Shown: positions 30,717 through 40,239, numbered from the stretch's first letter. The stretch is 64,000 nt of DNA from Prochlorococcus sp. AG-409-L18 (GCA_003215535.1 QCKG01000006.1:37737-101736); one strand, 5' to 3'. Made by a program: numbers and translations. Notes: generated by a model not told the origin, from the letters alone.

Positions 30717-31888
30717 TGTTGCTCTGCTTGCTTAGCTATGGAACGATTCTTCCAATGACGTTGTTGTCGTACCATTTTTAGCAACAAACGACGATGTCGT
30801 TTGAGTTGATAACGACATCGTTGCAAGCGAGGATCATCAAATTCAAAATCACTAGCTCTTAAAAGAATACATGCAATATCTAAGTCTTCTCTTGATAAAG
30901 GAGTCTGCAAAGGCATTTTCAAAGTTAAGAGATTAGAAACTGAAAATTCAGCTTCAACATGACCAAACGTTACAGCCTCCAGCAAATTCATAGGAAGAAG
31001 TGTATTTATAATTCCCATACGGATTAACTCAACATTCAGAGCATAGGAAAGATTACAAAGCCTTCTTGACAAGGCTATCTCAAAAGAATCAGTCCAGGAC
31101 AAAAGAGAAATAGGGGTATCAGGAAAGAAAGCATCAGAAATATTATCTTCAGTTCTTGAAGAATTTAATTTAACACCTGAATTATTATTCTTAATTAAAT
31201 TATTATTTTGATCAATTGATTTAGAATTCGTTCCATTCATCGCATTACCCGCTATTCTAAAGAGTGATTTCAAGACATCTAGGCCACTCTTACTTTTATT
31301 GGAACCATCTGAATTCTTCTCATGGTTTTTATTAGGCAATTCGGAAATAAGAGTATCCTTGATTTCGTCTTGGTTGTAATTAGTTTGATCCTTTAAGAAA
31401 GTTTCAGAGTCAGGAGGTTCTACTACTTCATTACCTCCTGAGTAATCAACCCATTCATCAAAGCGTGCGTCTATTTGTATTGGGAGATCAAGGCCTAATT
31501 CAACGGAACCTTCTGGCAAGGATTCTTCAGATGTTTCTAAAGTCAAAGAACTTAAAAGATGTTTCTTTAAATTCTCTCTTTTGATTTCTCTTTCTTGTTC
31601 AATCTCCTTTGCAAGATTCATAAGTTGTTCAACCGTCAAAAGAGAAGAGCAACGGTTGATAAGAGTTTCTATGTTTTTATGAATGGATTCTTTTGTCTCT
31701 ATGGGTAGCTGATCAAGTAAATTTTCTCCACGATCAGTTATTAATATGAAAACAACCTTGTTAACAATCTTCTCAAGAGAATTCCTTATTAATTGCAGGT
31801 AAAGTGCATAATCATGATATATATCTGGCGAATATTGTTTACATTTCTCTCTTAAAAGTTCAAGTTGCTGCTGAGGATCGTACTGCAT
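30665..31888 (-). CDS. Conserved hypothetical protein between tsf and recG
   Basis: This is a 407-residue soluble protein of unknown function. The N-terminal third is helical and charged (QQQLELLREKC, EQEREIKRENLKKHL). The centre is low-complexity and Asn/Ser-rich (roughly residues 180-260), and the C-terminal 150 residues form a conserved-looking domain ending in a basic RRHRRLLLKMVRQQRHWKNR. The ATG at 31888 has a GAGAG ribosome site; a TTG at 31921 overlapping the tsf stop is the alternative. It is in a run with rpsB and tsf upstream and overlaps recG downstream. Confidence 0.75.
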   Translation of the reverse strand: MQYDPQQQLELLREKCKQYSPDIYHDYALYLQLIRNSLEKIVNKVVFILITDRGENLLDQLPIETKESIHKNIETLINRCSSLLTVEQLMNLAKEIEQEREIKRENLKKHLLSSLTLETSEESLPEGSVELGLDLPIQIDARFDEWVDYSGGNEVVEPPDSETFLKDQTNYNQDEIKDTLISELPNKNHEKNSDGSNKSKSGLDVLKSLFRIAGNAMNGTNSKSIDQNNNLIKNNNSGVKLNSSRTEDNISDAFFPDTPISLLSWTDSFEIALSRRLCNLSYALNVELIRMGIINTLLPMNLLEAVTFGHVEAEFSVSNLLTLKMPLQTPLSREDLDIACILLRASDFEFDDPRLQRCRYQLKRHRRLLLKMVRQQRHWKNRSIAKQAEQQWWQNPPRSSGTLTKSP

Positions 31889-31917
31889 AAATCTCTCATT
31901 TTCTTTATTGGTCAAAA

Positions 31918-32574
31918 TCAAACTTCAGACATTGACGCCACTTCAGTAGCAAAGTCAGCCTTCTCTACCTCAATCCCTTCACCAAGGGTATATCTGGTAA
32001 AACGACGAACTTGGATGTTCTCACCAATTTGTCCTGCGACTTGCTTAACAATCTCTTCTACTGTCATTGAGCCATCGCGAATAAAAGGCTGCTCCATTAA
32101 AGCTAGTTCTTTCAAACGTTTTCCTATCCTTCCCTCAACAATTTTCACCTTCATTTGTTCAGGCTTTCCTTGCAAATCGTCTCTACCTATTTCAATTGCT
32201 TTTTCTTTCTCAACGACTTCAATTGGAATCTCATCAGTTGTTACATATTCAACATTTGGGCAGGCAGCAACTTGCATTGCAACATCTTTAAGAAGACCTT
32301 GAAATAAGTCCCCACGAGCTACGAAATCAGTTTCGCAATTTATCTCTAAAAGGACACCCACTCGGGATCCCGTGTGAATGTAACTGCCAATTGCGCCTTC
32401 TGCAGCTATCCGTCCTGATTTTTTTTCGGCACTTGCTATACCCTTTTGACGCAACCACTCAACGGCCTTATCCATATCGGCCGCAGTCTCAACAAGGGCT
32501 TTCTTACAATCCATCATTCCCGCGCCAGTCTTGTCACGCAAGTCCTTAACAAGCTTGGCTGATACTTTCGCCAT
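31918..32574 (-). CDS. tsf: Elongation factor Ts
   Basis: EF-Ts exchanges GDP for GTP on EF-Tu. The 218-residue protein has the N-terminal UBA-like domain with [21 protein letters not shown], then [18 protein letters not shown] and the end [15 protein letters not shown]. It is the short cyanobacterial type. It lies 100 bp downstream of rpsB, the usual ribosomal arrangement. Confidence 0.97.
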   Translation of the reverse strand: MAKVSAKLVKDLRDKTGAGMMDCKKALVETAADMDKAVEWLRQKGIASAEKKSGRIAAEGAIGSYIHTGSRVGVLLEINCETDFVARGDLFQGLLKDVAMQVAACPNVEYVTTDEIPIEVVEKEKAIEIGRDDLQGKPEQMKVKIVEGRIGKRLKELALMEQPFIRDGSMTVEEIVKQVAGQIGENIQVRRFTRYTLGEGIEVEKADFATEVASMSEV

Positions 32575-32674
32575 TTCAATTCAAGAGAGGGTGAACGTTT
32601 TAAGGATGGAGAATCACAAAAAACTTTTTAAGTCTTTTGTGAAGTAAAAAACCTAAGAAGAAGATTAAACCCAG

Positions 32675-33394
32675 CTAAGAGCCTCTTTCCTCAGAAGCCC
32701 TTTGATCATTAGAGCCATGACGACCTTCATTTATCGCATCAGCCAATCTGCCCAAAACAAGCTGAACTGAACGAACTGCATCGTCATTGCATGGGATGGG
32801 AACCTCACATAGATCTGGATCACAGTTGGTATCCAGCATCGATACCAATGGAATGTCTAGTTTTCTAGCTTCCAAAACTGCGTTAGTTTCGCGCCTTTGA
32901 TCAACAAGCACAACCACATCAGGCAAGCGCCTCATTGTTTTTAATCCTCCAAGATATTTCTGGAGCCTTTCTAGCTCTCTTCGTAAAACAGCCCCTTCTT
33001 TCTTCGGTCGCATTGCAATTGCTCCACTAGATTCCATTCGCTCCAAATCTTTTAACCGATCAATTCGCGCTTTCATCGTGGTCCAATTAGTAAGCATGCC
33101 ACCAAGCCATCTCTGATTCACATAAGAAGCTCCACACCTAGTTGCTTCTTGTGCAACAACCTCAGAAGCTTGCTTCTTTGTTCCAACAAAAAGAAATCTT
33201 TTACCGCTTCTCGCTGCTGATCTGGTCCATTTATAAGCACTGTTCATACAAACAGCAGTTTTTACAAGGTCGATGATATGAACACCATTACGCGCACAGT
33301 AGATGTAACGCGACATTTTGGGATTCCATCTACGGGTCTGGTGGCCGAAATGGGCACCAGCTTCCATCATCTCGGACAGAGTGACAACAGCCAT
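32675..33394 (-). CDS. rpsB: 30S ribosomal protein S2
   Basis: The 239-residue S2 protein is recognised by [59 protein letters not shown] and [20 protein letters not shown]. It binds late to the 30S subunit near S1. It is the first gene of the rpsB-tsf operon. Confidence 0.98.
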   Translation of the reverse strand: MAVVTLSEMMEAGAHFGHQTRRWNPKMSRYIYCARNGVHIIDLVKTAVCMNSAYKWTRSAARSGKRFLFVGTKKQASEVVAQEATRCGASYVNQRWLGGMLTNWTTMKARIDRLKDLERMESSGAIAMRPKKEGAVLRRELERLQKYLGGLKTMRRLPDVVVLVDQRRETNAVLEARKLDIPLVSMLDTNCDPDLCEVPIPCNDDAVRSVQLVLGRLADAINEGRHGSNDQRASEERGS

Positions 33395-33532
33395 GATTTT
33401 GAGGTTTCGGGTTCGCCTCCACTTGCCAGGGATAAAAGAGATTCAAGAGAAAGCCTTGATAATCTCAATAATCACCCGAAACGGACAAGTGTGCGGAATT
33501 TAAGGGACAAACAAATTTAACAAAGAGTGTGT

Positions 33533-34465
33533 TCAACGTAGTCCCTTTAAATGAGCTTCTTTAAACAATGCTTCTACTGCAATGCGATTGAGGGGCAAGC
33601 GTAGTAATTCCATAGCTATTCCTGAGTGGCCTGCACGAATAAGCCAAGCCAATAATGGCCTAAGACTTCTCTCATTAATCAGGCCACCAAAAGTCATTAT
33701 TTCCCAGATTGTCCTATGAAGCCAGGTGAATTGGATTATGAAACGAACCCTAAGGGTTGGATGCTTACGAAAAAAAACTAGTCCCATCTTGGCTCTTTCG
33801 CGTTCAACACGTATCAAATCTGGAATTTGTTCAAGCCTCAAGGCCGGATGCCAATGGTATCCAACAGCCTTTGGGCATTTAATTAGTTGAACACCCATCA
33901 TTCGAAGTCGCTCGCCAAGCTCTAAATCCTCCCAACCATATAATCTAAAGTTATCATCAAATAGGCCTGCACGTTCTAGTAATTTCTTATCTATTGCCAC
34001 ATTTCCTGTAGCGAAATAAGCCCAGGAGATATCCTGTATTTTATGCTTCTCATTAGTAGGATTATGAAAATTCGCAGTATTTACGACCGCACCATAAGTA
34101 AAAGAAAGTCTATCTCCCCTAGAAAGCCAACTGTTTTTCAATGCACGAACATGGGAAGCTAAAAAAGAATTTGTGACTACTAAGTCACTATCAATAAAAA
34201 CAATTACCTCTCCCTTCGAATTTTTCACTCCCTTATTACGGCCTACAGCTGCTCCTGAATGCTCTTGTTCGAACAATTGAACATGAGGGAATAGCTTGGA
34301 TGAGCCTTTTAACCATTCAAGAGTTCCATCAGTAGATCCATCATCAACAACAACAACTTCATATCCTTCTATTCCATAGGCCAACTCCTGTTGCTCAAGT
34401 GCCAGAAGGCACTTTTCAAGAATTTGTCGACGGTTATACGTGGGGATGACGACGCTTACAAACAT
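33533..34465 (-). CDS. Family 2 glycosyltransferase
   Basis: This 310-residue GT-A glycosyltransferase has VSVVIPTYNRRQILEKCL at the start, the nucleotide-binding VVVVDDGSTDGTLEWL, the DxD metal site in VIVFIDSDLVV and the ED acid/base region YGWEDLELGERLRMMG. It probably transfers a sugar during envelope polysaccharide synthesis; the sugar cannot be read from sequence. The ATG at 34465 (FVSVVIP) is preferred over one five codons upstream. Confidence 0.9.
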   Translation of the reverse strand: MFVSVVIPTYNRRQILEKCLLALEQQELAYGIEGYEVVVVDDGSTDGTLEWLKGSSKLFPHVQLFEQEHSGAAVGRNKGVKNSKGEVIVFIDSDLVVTNSFLASHVRALKNSWLSRGDRLSFTYGAVVNTANFHNPTNEKHKIQDISWAYFATGNVAIDKKLLERAGLFDDNFRLYGWEDLELGERLRMMGVQLIKCPKAVGYHWHPALRLEQIPDLIRVERERAKMGLVFFRKHPTLRVRFIIQFTWLHRTIWEIMTFGGLINERSLRPLLAWLIRAGHSGIAMELLRLPLNRIAVEALFKEAHLKGLR

Positions 34466-34564
34466 CCTCAAACACCACAATTGGTAATTTCCAAGAGCCT
34501 ATAGAAGTAAGTGGATGGTTGTGGTATTAAAACCGACCTTGATCTAAAACAAGCCTGAGAAGAT

Positions 34565-34720
34565 CTAATCAGCAGCACCACCATTATTTGCGGTTCCTGT
34601 TACTCCATTACCGGCTCCTTCGCCACGACCGTCATTCCTTAGTTTCCTTTTCTTAAATTTGCGAGCATATGCGCGGTTCCTCTCTTGCTTTTCCTTTTTC
34701 AAGTTTCTTCGCTTTGCCAT
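34565..34720 (-). CDS. Very basic 51-residue protein
   Basis: This short gene starts at ATG 34720 and encodes AKRRNLKKEKQERNRAYAR, more basic residues, then a Gly/Asn/Ala-rich tail ending GGAAD. The N-terminal 29 residues hold about half Lys and Arg. Both the composition and its position between two well-defined genes support a real gene. The basic head suggests RNA or ribosome binding, which is an inference. The glycine-rich tail looks unstructured. Confidence 0.7.
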   Translation of the reverse strand: MAKRRNLKKEKQERNRAYARKFKKRKLRNDGRGEGAGNGVTGTANNGGAAD

Positions 34721-34757
34721 GTCGTTAATACCTTCTTCCTAGATTATCTCAAACAAC

Positions 34758-35477
34758 CTACCCAAAAGGGGAAATAAGTCTCCCATCCTCCATTTTTAAG
34801 AGCCGATCAGCCACATCCAGAATCCTTGGGTCATGAGTGACCATTAAAACTGCACAGGATTGTTCTAAGGCCAATCTCTTTAAAAGATCAACAACTTCCC
34901 TTCCTGTCACACTATCCAAAGCCGCAGTTGGCTCATCAGCCAAGAGAAGCTTTGGCCTTGCCGCTAGTGCTCTGGCAATAGCAACTCTTTGTCTTTGGCC
35001 TCCTGAAAGATCATGAGGTAATTTCGCCATTTGATCTTCTAAACCAACAGCCCTCATCCACTCTCTTGCTTGATCTCGTCTAGCCCTATAAGTAAATCCC
35101 TTTAACAAATCTGATCCCATTTGAACGTTTTGCTCAGCCGTAAGACATCTCAAAAGGTTATGTCCCTGAAAAATCATTCCAATTTGTCGTCGTATTTGTT
35201 GTCGAGTCTTCCGGCCGGAACCATTCAACTGATTCCCAAAAACTCGTAAATCACCTTCCTGAATTTTTCTAAGCGCACCTATCAATGTAAGCAAAGTTGT
35301 CTTGCCACAACCCGATGGGCCTGTCAATAAAACCACCTCCCCAGGAGAAATTTTCATCGAAATCGATTGAAGAACTTTCCTACGCATTGCACCCTTCCCA
35401 AAACTATGGCTTAAGCCTTGAATTTCGACTGAAGGCAATACTTGCTCCCTTGAAAAGCTTGATAAATTCTCAGTCAT
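34758..35477 (-). CDS. devA: DevA-like ABC exporter ATPase
   Basis: This 239-residue ATPase of the MacB/LolD type has Walker A LTGPSGCGKTTLLTLIG, signature LSGGQRQRVAIARAL, Walker B LLLADEPTAALDS and the H-loop VLMVTHDPRILD. With DevC and DevB it forms a DevBCA exporter, the type that moves glycolipids or other substrates across the cyanobacterial envelope with an outer-membrane TolC. Its ATG overlaps the devC stop (TAATG). Confidence 0.93.
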   Translation of the reverse strand: MTENLSSFSREQVLPSVEIQGLSHSFGKGAMRRKVLQSISMKISPGEVVLLTGPSGCGKTTLLTLIGALRKIQEGDLRVFGNQLNGSGRKTRQQIRRQIGMIFQGHNLLRCLTAEQNVQMGSDLLKGFTYRARRDQAREWMRAVGLEDQMAKLPHDLSGGQRQRVAIARALAARPKLLLADEPTAALDSVTGREVVDLLKRLALEQSCAVLMVTHDPRILDVADRLLKMEDGRLISPFG

Positions 35478-36649
35478 TAAAAAATCTCAGCAGGATCAGC
35501 ATCCACCAAACGGCGCATTGCAAGTAAAGCTGATCCCATACACATCAACAAAATCAAAATGAACACAACAATTGCTCTACTCGCATCCATTTCTACAGGT
35601 AATTTTGTGGAGCTACGAACTAGAGAATAAAGTCCCTGACCTGAAAAATAGGCAGGTATATATCCCATTATCGCAAGTAACACTCCCTCCCGAGCAACAA
35701 CACCTAGCAAAGTCTTAATTCGATAGCCCATAGCCATCAAGGTGGCATATTCAGGGAGATGATCACTCACATCGCTATAAAGAATTTGATAAACAATCAC
35801 ACATCCAACAACAAAGCCCATTGCCGCCCCAAGAGTAAATATAAAGCCAATAGAAGTACTTGTTCGCCAATAATTTTTCTCAAATTCTATAAAGGAATTA
35901 CGTGTTAATACCTTTACATCTTTTGGCAAACTCTTTCTAAGCGCTTGAGCTACCGATTCTGAATTTGAATCAGACTTTAATCTAACCAATCCAATTTCTA
36001 TACTCCCGGGAGGATTGCTTGGCAAAAGATCAAGGAACGTCTCACGACTTGTTAATAGATTGCCATCTGCTCCAAAACTTGGTCCCAGGCTAACTAAACC
36101 AACAACACGAACTCTTTTACCAGCAACCTCAGTTTCTACAATCTGCCCCTTACTTAACCATTCAGGAATAGGACCAAACTCGTCTCTTGATAATTCATCG
36201 AACAAGACTCTTCCTTTTCTAGTAAGTGCTTGAGCTTTCAAAGAGAGTTCAGGATCTACCAAAAGTGGATCACTTGGTTCAAATCCAAGGGCCAAAATTG
36301 ATCGCGTAGTCAAAGTCTGAGGATTGCGCCAAAGAAGAAAATTCCAATTAACTGGGGTGGTTCCAACAACATCCTTATGTGCCATTGCTTGTACAAGTCT
36401 TCGCCGTGGGAACCCACTCATACTTATAGAACTCATAGACCTAGGACTCATCAACACCAAATCCGCATCAAATAATCTATGAACAGTCACACTTGCATCA
36501 AAAAGTCCATCTCGAAAGCCCAATTGCATGAACATCAAAATTCCTGCAAAACAAATCCCTGCAAGAGCTACTAGCAATCGCAAAGGTTGCCTTGTAAGCA
36601 ATAACCAAGCTAGCGGTATTTTTCGTCTCTGAAAGGAATAAGGTTTCAC
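35477..36649 (-). CDS. devC: DevC-like ABC exporter permease
   Basis: This 390-residue FtsX-like permease has one N-terminal helix (LLVALAGICFAGILMFMQLG), a large periplasmic domain, and three C-terminal helices with ATLMAMGYRIKTLLGVV between them. This is the DevC family layout. It starts at a GTG three bases after the devB stop and overlaps devA. Confidence 0.93.
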   Translation of the reverse strand: MKPYSFQRRKIPLAWLLLTRQPLRLLVALAGICFAGILMFMQLGFRDGLFDASVTVHRLFDADLVLMSPRSMSSISMSGFPRRRLVQAMAHKDVVGTTPVNWNFLLWRNPQTLTTRSILALGFEPSDPLLVDPELSLKAQALTRKGRVLFDELSRDEFGPIPEWLSKGQIVETEVAGKRVRVVGLVSLGPSFGADGNLLTSRETFLDLLPSNPPGSIEIGLVRLKSDSNSESVAQALRKSLPKDVKVLTRNSFIEFEKNYWRTSTSIGFIFTLGAAMGFVVGCVIVYQILYSDVSDHLPEYATLMAMGYRIKTLLGVVAREGVLLAIMGYIPAYFSGQGLYSLVRSSTKLPVEMDASRAIVVFILILLMCMGSALLAMRRLVDADPAEIF

Positions 36650-36651
36650 AA

Positions 36652-37608
36652 TTACTGGAAACGAGCTATTACTTTCATCCCTGTTAGATGTTTAACCATA
36701 GTTGCTGAATTTGAATCAAGGCTGACTCGAACCTCAACGATTCTTGCATCTGCATCTCCAGTAGGGTCAGTAGATAAAACTTTTCTCTGTCTTACTTGAG
36801 GACTAATGCGCTCAACAAATCCCTTAAGAGTCCCTTTAAATCCTCCATTCTCGCTAATTAATGTAACAGGCTGACCAGGTCTAACCCTATCAATATCTGA
36901 TTCATATACCTCAATTAAAGCTTCCATTTCTTTGTTTGCACCAACTTCAACAACACCTTCAATACCAGGCCTTTCGCCTACTCGAGTATTAACTCTAAGC
37001 ACAATGCCATCAATAGGTGTCTTGAGTTCACTTTGTTCAAGGTCAACATTCAGGCTTGAAAGTTCAGCTAGTAGCTGTTGTTTTCCCCCCTCTAATTTAA
37101 TCAAACTATCTTGTTTCTCCTCTAAAACGACAAGAGATTCAGCTCCTTGAAGAGCTGCCTTCTCATATCTAGAGATCTCTCTCTTTTTCATAAGAGTCTC
37201 CATAGCAAGAGTCTTTAAACGAGCCTTCACTCCAGAAATATCAGCCAAGATCTGAAGACGATTGTCGAAAACAGCTAGGACCTGCCCTCTTTTAACAAAA
37301 TCCCCCTCATTGATAAGCAATTTTGCAACCCTGGGCGTGCCACCGAAACCACTTGTAGGTGCTGCGAGACGTCGAACATCACCAGCAGGTGCCAACTGCC
37401 CCAAAGCAGCCACAGCTTCAAGAACTCGAATTTCTTGAGTTTGCTCAATCGCAGAAGGTAAAGGTTTTATTCGCTTAATACAGCCAGAGAGGCCAATCAA
37501 TAAAAGCCCCCCACCAAGGCCTGGAGCAAAAACAAGAATCAAAAACTTGCTACTTAAAAATTTGGAGGCATATCGAACAATACCTCTGCCAGATAACGAT
37601 CTGCCCAT
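36652..37608 (-). CDS. devB: DevB-like membrane fusion protein (HlyD family)
   Basis: This is a periplasmic adaptor linking the DevCA ABC unit to an outer-membrane channel. It has an N-terminal membrane segment (FLILVFAPGLGGGLLLIGLSG), the lipoyl-like half VRRLAAPTSGFGG/LINEGDFVKRGQVLAVFD, a coiled-coil hairpin and the second lipoyl half SELKTPIDGIVLRVN. The ATG at 37608 is chosen. An earlier ATG at 37671 would overlap pcyA by more than 100 bases, and 54 bases of overlap remain even so. Confidence 0.9.
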   Translation of the reverse strand: MGRSLSGRGIVRYASKFLSSKFLILVFAPGLGGGLLLIGLSGCIKRIKPLPSAIEQTQEIRVLEAVAALGQLAPAGDVRRLAAPTSGFGGTPRVAKLLINEGDFVKRGQVLAVFDNRLQILADISGVKARLKTLAMETLMKKREISRYEKAALQGAESLVVLEEKQDSLIKLEGGKQQLLAELSSLNVDLEQSELKTPIDGIVLRVNTRVGERPGIEGVVEVGANKEMEALIEVYESDIDRVRPGQPVTLISENGGFKGTLKGFVERISPQVRQRKVLSTDPTGDADARIVEVRVSLDSNSATMVKHLTGMKVIARFQ

Positions 37609-38366
37609 TGAGGATCGAATGCTTTTGCCAAAACACTTCTGGTCTTGTCGTTTCGTTTTTGTTGAAGGCAATAGGATGATTGTCCTTGATACCTCTCAAT
37701 CGTAAAGGGCGAATCAGGTTGATCAGGAACAGTTAAAAGCAAAGAGGCTATAAGAATTTTCAAGTAATCATCTACTAGATCCAGAAAGCATCCTTCCTCC
37801 TTTTTGTTTACAGGCCTTATGAACTGAACATAAGGAGAGAAAATAGAACCCCAAGGAGGCAATTCTCTTGTCTGTGAAAAAAACGGAATAGAAAGTGTTG
37901 ATAGATGTTCAAGAACACTTTCTGGTAATTCGGCCCGAACAGGAGAAAGGTCAACAATTGCAGCAGAAATGCCTCCAGGGCCTGCTACGAGGTCAACACC
38001 AAAGATTGGCAAGTCAAATGTCGGTTCAGGAAAGAACACGCAATGAAGGATCTGCAAACCAGTTCCCATAAAAGCCAACTCAAGATGCAGCTTGCGAAAC
38101 CCTCTACAGAAATAGAGCTCATTACGAATAAACAAATCTTCCCCATCAATCTTTCCCCAAATAGCTTCTAAATCTGGATCTACAACAAATGGACTGAGAT
38201 CAGGCAACTCCGATCTTCGCATCTTAATTCTGACTGCCATCGATTCCAAGGTTGGATGGAGTCCTTGGCCATTATTAAAAAAAGAAGAAAGCTGCACGGT
38301 CGCGATTGCGTTCAGGGGAAAGACTGGAGAGGAACAAAAAGCATATAGATCATTATTAAATCCCAA
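37554..38366 (-). CDS. pcyA: Phycocyanobilin:ferredoxin oxidoreductase
   Basis: PcyA reduces biliverdin IXalpha to phycocyanobilin in two ferredoxin-dependent steps. The 270-residue protein shows bilin-reductase family features: HLELAFMGTGLQILHCVFFPEP, PIFGVDLVAGPGGISAAIVDLSP with the catalytic Asp, and the C-terminal QQKRNDKTRSVLAKAF. The N-terminal 40 residues are less conserved, so the start is somewhat uncertain. In Prochlorococcus the product probably serves the residual phycoerythrin or phytochrome-like sensors. The 3' end overlaps devB. Confidence 0.93.
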   Translation of the reverse strand: MGFNNDLYAFCSSPVFPLNAIATVQLSSFFNNGQGLHPTLESMAVRIKMRRSELPDLSPFVVDPDLEAIWGKIDGEDLFIRNELYFCRGFRKLHLELAFMGTGLQILHCVFFPEPTFDLPIFGVDLVAGPGGISAAIVDLSPVRAELPESVLEHLSTLSIPFFSQTRELPPWGSIFSPYVQFIRPVNKKEEGCFLDLVDDYLKILIASLLLTVPDQPDSPFTIERYQGQSSYCLQQKRNDKTRSVLAKAFDPQWADRYLAEVLFDMPPNF

Positions 38367-38890
38367 GGGTAAAGAAAATCATTCCCAAACCAAACCACTT
38401 TGAGAGAGTTGAAGCATCAAAGAGACTAGAGATTGCTATTGGTAATACTTCAATTAACAAGTAGTTGCATTCTCCTACTACTCTTATGCAGACATCTGAT
38501 TCATAAGCACCACTCAAACTCCTTTAATTTCTTAACCGTTCATCCGAAGACATCACAACAGAGTTCCAGTCGAAACCAACAGCAAGATTCCCAATGCAAG
38601 GTCAATATATGAAAAAACAAAGAAAAAGCCCTAGCAAATGCAAGGGCTGGGTGATGGGGAACATCATTTTTACGGGATTTCTGCCATTGACGCAACCCCC
38701 CCCCCTAGAAATAGTGTCTACAAGATTTAAAGCTCCTATCGAAGCACTAGGAGAGCATCGCAAATAGCAACAAAAACAAAGGAACCTGAATATTGTCATG
38801 GGTTCCATCAATCTCCTAAACCTTAAAGGCTTTTCAAAAGCAAGAAACCCAAAACCAGATATAAAGGTTTCAATAGGAAGTCTTTATCCT
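38367..38890. other. Intergenic region at the end of the core block
   Basis: About 520 bp without a convincing gene. It holds the pcyA promoter region on its left, one copy of the hairpin/GGGTGATGGGG element (38611-38661), and a run of seven cytosines near 38700. Short reading frames here lack ribosome sites and look accidental. Confidence 0.5.
38611..38661 (+). repeat. Hairpin plus GGGTGATGGGG element, copy 1
   Basis: A six-bp stem (38627-38632 with 38643-38648) is preceded by an A-rich run and followed directly by GGGTGATGGGG (38649-38659). The same arrangement recurs downstream of the DUF3104 gene at 41227-41268. A third, weaker copy of the 11-mer lies at 41415-41425, all on the plus strand. 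Confidence 0.6.
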
Positions 38891-39073
38891 TTAGGTAGCT
38901 ATTTGATGATCTCTCTGCCAATGACTGACAGTCGCAGGAGAGAATTTGTGTCCATACTTTTTACCAACAGCCGCAATGCAGGTGTTGCTTGAACCACACT
39001 CATCTAGCTGAGATTTAAGTTTCTTATCTAAAAGGGCCCTCGAAAAGAAATCTTCCAATTGTTTCTTTGACAT
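38891..39073 (-). CDS. Orphan Nif11-like leader-type peptide
   Basis: This 60-residue protein begins SKKQLEDFFSRALLDKKLKSQ, followed by a small C-rich loop (DECGSSNTC) and AAVGKKYGHKFSPATV. This follows the Nif11 pattern (x-x-L-x-x-F-L-x-x-V-x-x-D-x-x-L ... A-x-x-x-G-x-x-F-x). Nif11 domains act as leader peptides of ribosomal natural products such as prochlorosins, or as stand-alone proteins. The ATG at 39073 has a GGAG site seven bases upstream. No core peptide with a double-Gly cleavage site follows, and no lanthionine synthetase is in the window. Confidence 0.65.
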   Translation of the reverse strand: MSKKQLEDFFSRALLDKKLKSQLDECGSSNTCIAAVGKKYGHKFSPATVSHWQRDHQIAT

Positions 39074-39085
39074 TTTCGTCTCCAT

Positions 39086-39646
39086 AGGGAGTACAACTAA
39101 TTATTAGCAAAGGAAATTCGCAAATGGGAACATCTATACATGTTTGTTTTCAGTTCCTTAACAGATCTTTTAATAATTTCAACTAATCTACTAAAAAAGC
39201 AGCCTCGACAACAAAATGCCATCTTATCTGCGGACCACTTAGACGATAAAACAATACCAACTGTGAATATTTTTACTTCATAACACAGGATTACATTCAA
39301 AATTTCTCAAAGGTTAGCTAGGCAACATGTTCTAAACATGGGGAATAGACCCATTTTTCACCAATATGAACCTCTCCTGTCAAATCCCCAACTAAAATAT
39401 CAATAAATATTTTAATTTTATCCCTGATTAGCTTAATTGGAAGTAACAATGACACATAGCCTTCAAAGTGCCTTCAAAGTAACTTCTTGAAGTACAAATA
39501 AAATCGAACCCTTATTCAACTCAAGAAAGTAGAGCAATCTCCTGATTATCATTTTGATAACTCAATTCTTTAGGTAGTTAAAGAGGTCTCACTAGAAGGA
39601 TAATCCACAATCAATTAAATACTAGCCTGAAAATGGAATTCCTTGT
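39086..39646. other. Gene-poor A+T-rich region
   Basis: About 560 bp without a supported gene. One leftward 67-codon frame (39097-39300) lacks a ribosome site and family features. A direct repeat GCCTTCAAAGT occurs twice near 39460-39480. Confidence 0.45.
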
Positions 39647-39796
39647 CTAGCGCCATCTAATCTTATTTGGATTTTTCTTCTCAATCGTTTTAAGTACAGT
39701 GAGCAAGCCAACAATTGCTATAAGCCCCAAAACAACTGAGCTTAAAATAAACAGCTTAATTTCAGGCCCAAGAGTAGATAAAAGATTAGATAGCAT
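39647..39796 (-). CDS. Small single-pass membrane protein (49 aa)
   Basis: This short gene starts at ATG 39796 and encodes a 49-residue peptide. It has an amphipathic start (LSNLLSTLGPEIK), one 22-residue hydrophobic helix (FILSSVVLGLIAIVGLLTVL) and a basic tail (KTIEKKNPNKIRWR). The layout is typical of cyanobacterial miniproteins, but no clear Shine-Dalgarno sequence is present and no family is recognised. Confidence 0.45.
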   Translation of the reverse strand: MLSNLLSTLGPEIKLFILSSVVLGLIAIVGLLTVLKTIEKKNPNKIRWR

Positions 39797-39813
39797 TGTA
39801 AATTAAGTAAAGT

Positions 39814-40032
39814 TTACTCTCTCAATACATCTGCGATCATCTGTAGTGCCTCCCTCGCAACTTTCATTTTTGTATTGAGAACAATGAAGATGCCAAGGGT
39901 TGATGATGCCTGCCAATGCTCATGCTTCGCTGAGGAAAGAACAAATTTTTTTCCCAACGTTGAATCAACTACCCCATAACTTTTTTCTAGAACCAATAAA
40001 AAATCAATCTCGCAAGAACTTCTATCAGTCAA
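39814..40032 (-). CDS. Possible small hypothetical protein
   Basis: This 72-codon leftward frame starts at a TTG and ends in a credible helix (KVAREALQMIADVLRE). It has no recognised family and no strong ribosome site, so it may be accidental or a decayed gene. It lies between two small membrane-protein genes on the same strand. Confidence 0.3.
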   Translation of the reverse strand: MTDRSSCEIDFLLVLEKSYGVVDSTLGKKFVLSSAKHEHWQASSTLGIFIVLNTKMKVAREALQMIADVLRE

Positions 40033-40044
40033 AGAGAGAGCATC

Positions 40045-40074
40045 ATGCCCCTCTGACTTTCACCAGAGGGGCAT
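40045..40074. terminator. Hairpin downstream of small membrane protein copy A
   Basis: A perfect 11-bp stem (40045-40055 with 40064-40074) and eight-base loop begin about 10 bases beyond the stop of the leftward gene at 40084. No long T-run is present, so the termination strength is uncertain. Confidence 0.6.
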
Positions 40075-40083
40075 AGTGACCTT

Positions 40084-40239
40084 TTAAAGGGCACCGCCTC
40101 CGCAATTGAGCACCGCGCAGGCTGCTGAAGCCACAGCGACTACCACGCCACCCCATTTGATGACCTTTTGTTGGCTATTGAAGGTTGTTCCCACAAGAAT
40201 TGCGGCGAGATTGATAACAATCAGCTGATCAGTGTTCAT
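40084..40239 (-). CDS. Small membrane protein, copy A of an inverted pair
   Basis: This 51-residue protein (start ATG 40239, NTDQLIVINLAAILVGTTFN) has a first hydrophobic helix, the polar SQQKVIKWGG turn and a second hydrophobic stretch (VVVAVASAACAVL). It ends in CGGGAL. Its central 34 residues are identical in order to those of the rightward gene at 40674-40859, and about 56 bp are nearly identical at DNA level. Function unknown. The two copies differ only at the N-terminus and in the last 12 residues. Confidence 0.65.
   Translation of the reverse strand: MNTDQLIVINLAAILVGTTFNSQQKVIKWGGVVVAVASAACAVLNCGGGAL

Noticed and set aside
38602..38811. Leftward 69-codon frame
   Set aside because: It crosses the hairpin element and a poly-C run, has odd Cys/Phe-rich composition and no ribosome site.
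38798..38992. Rightward 64-codon frame
   Set aside because: It overlaps the better supported Nif11-like gene on the other strand and has no family features.
39097..39300. Leftward 67-codon frame
   Set aside because: No recognisable family, no Shine-Dalgarno sequence and unusual composition; left as intergenic.
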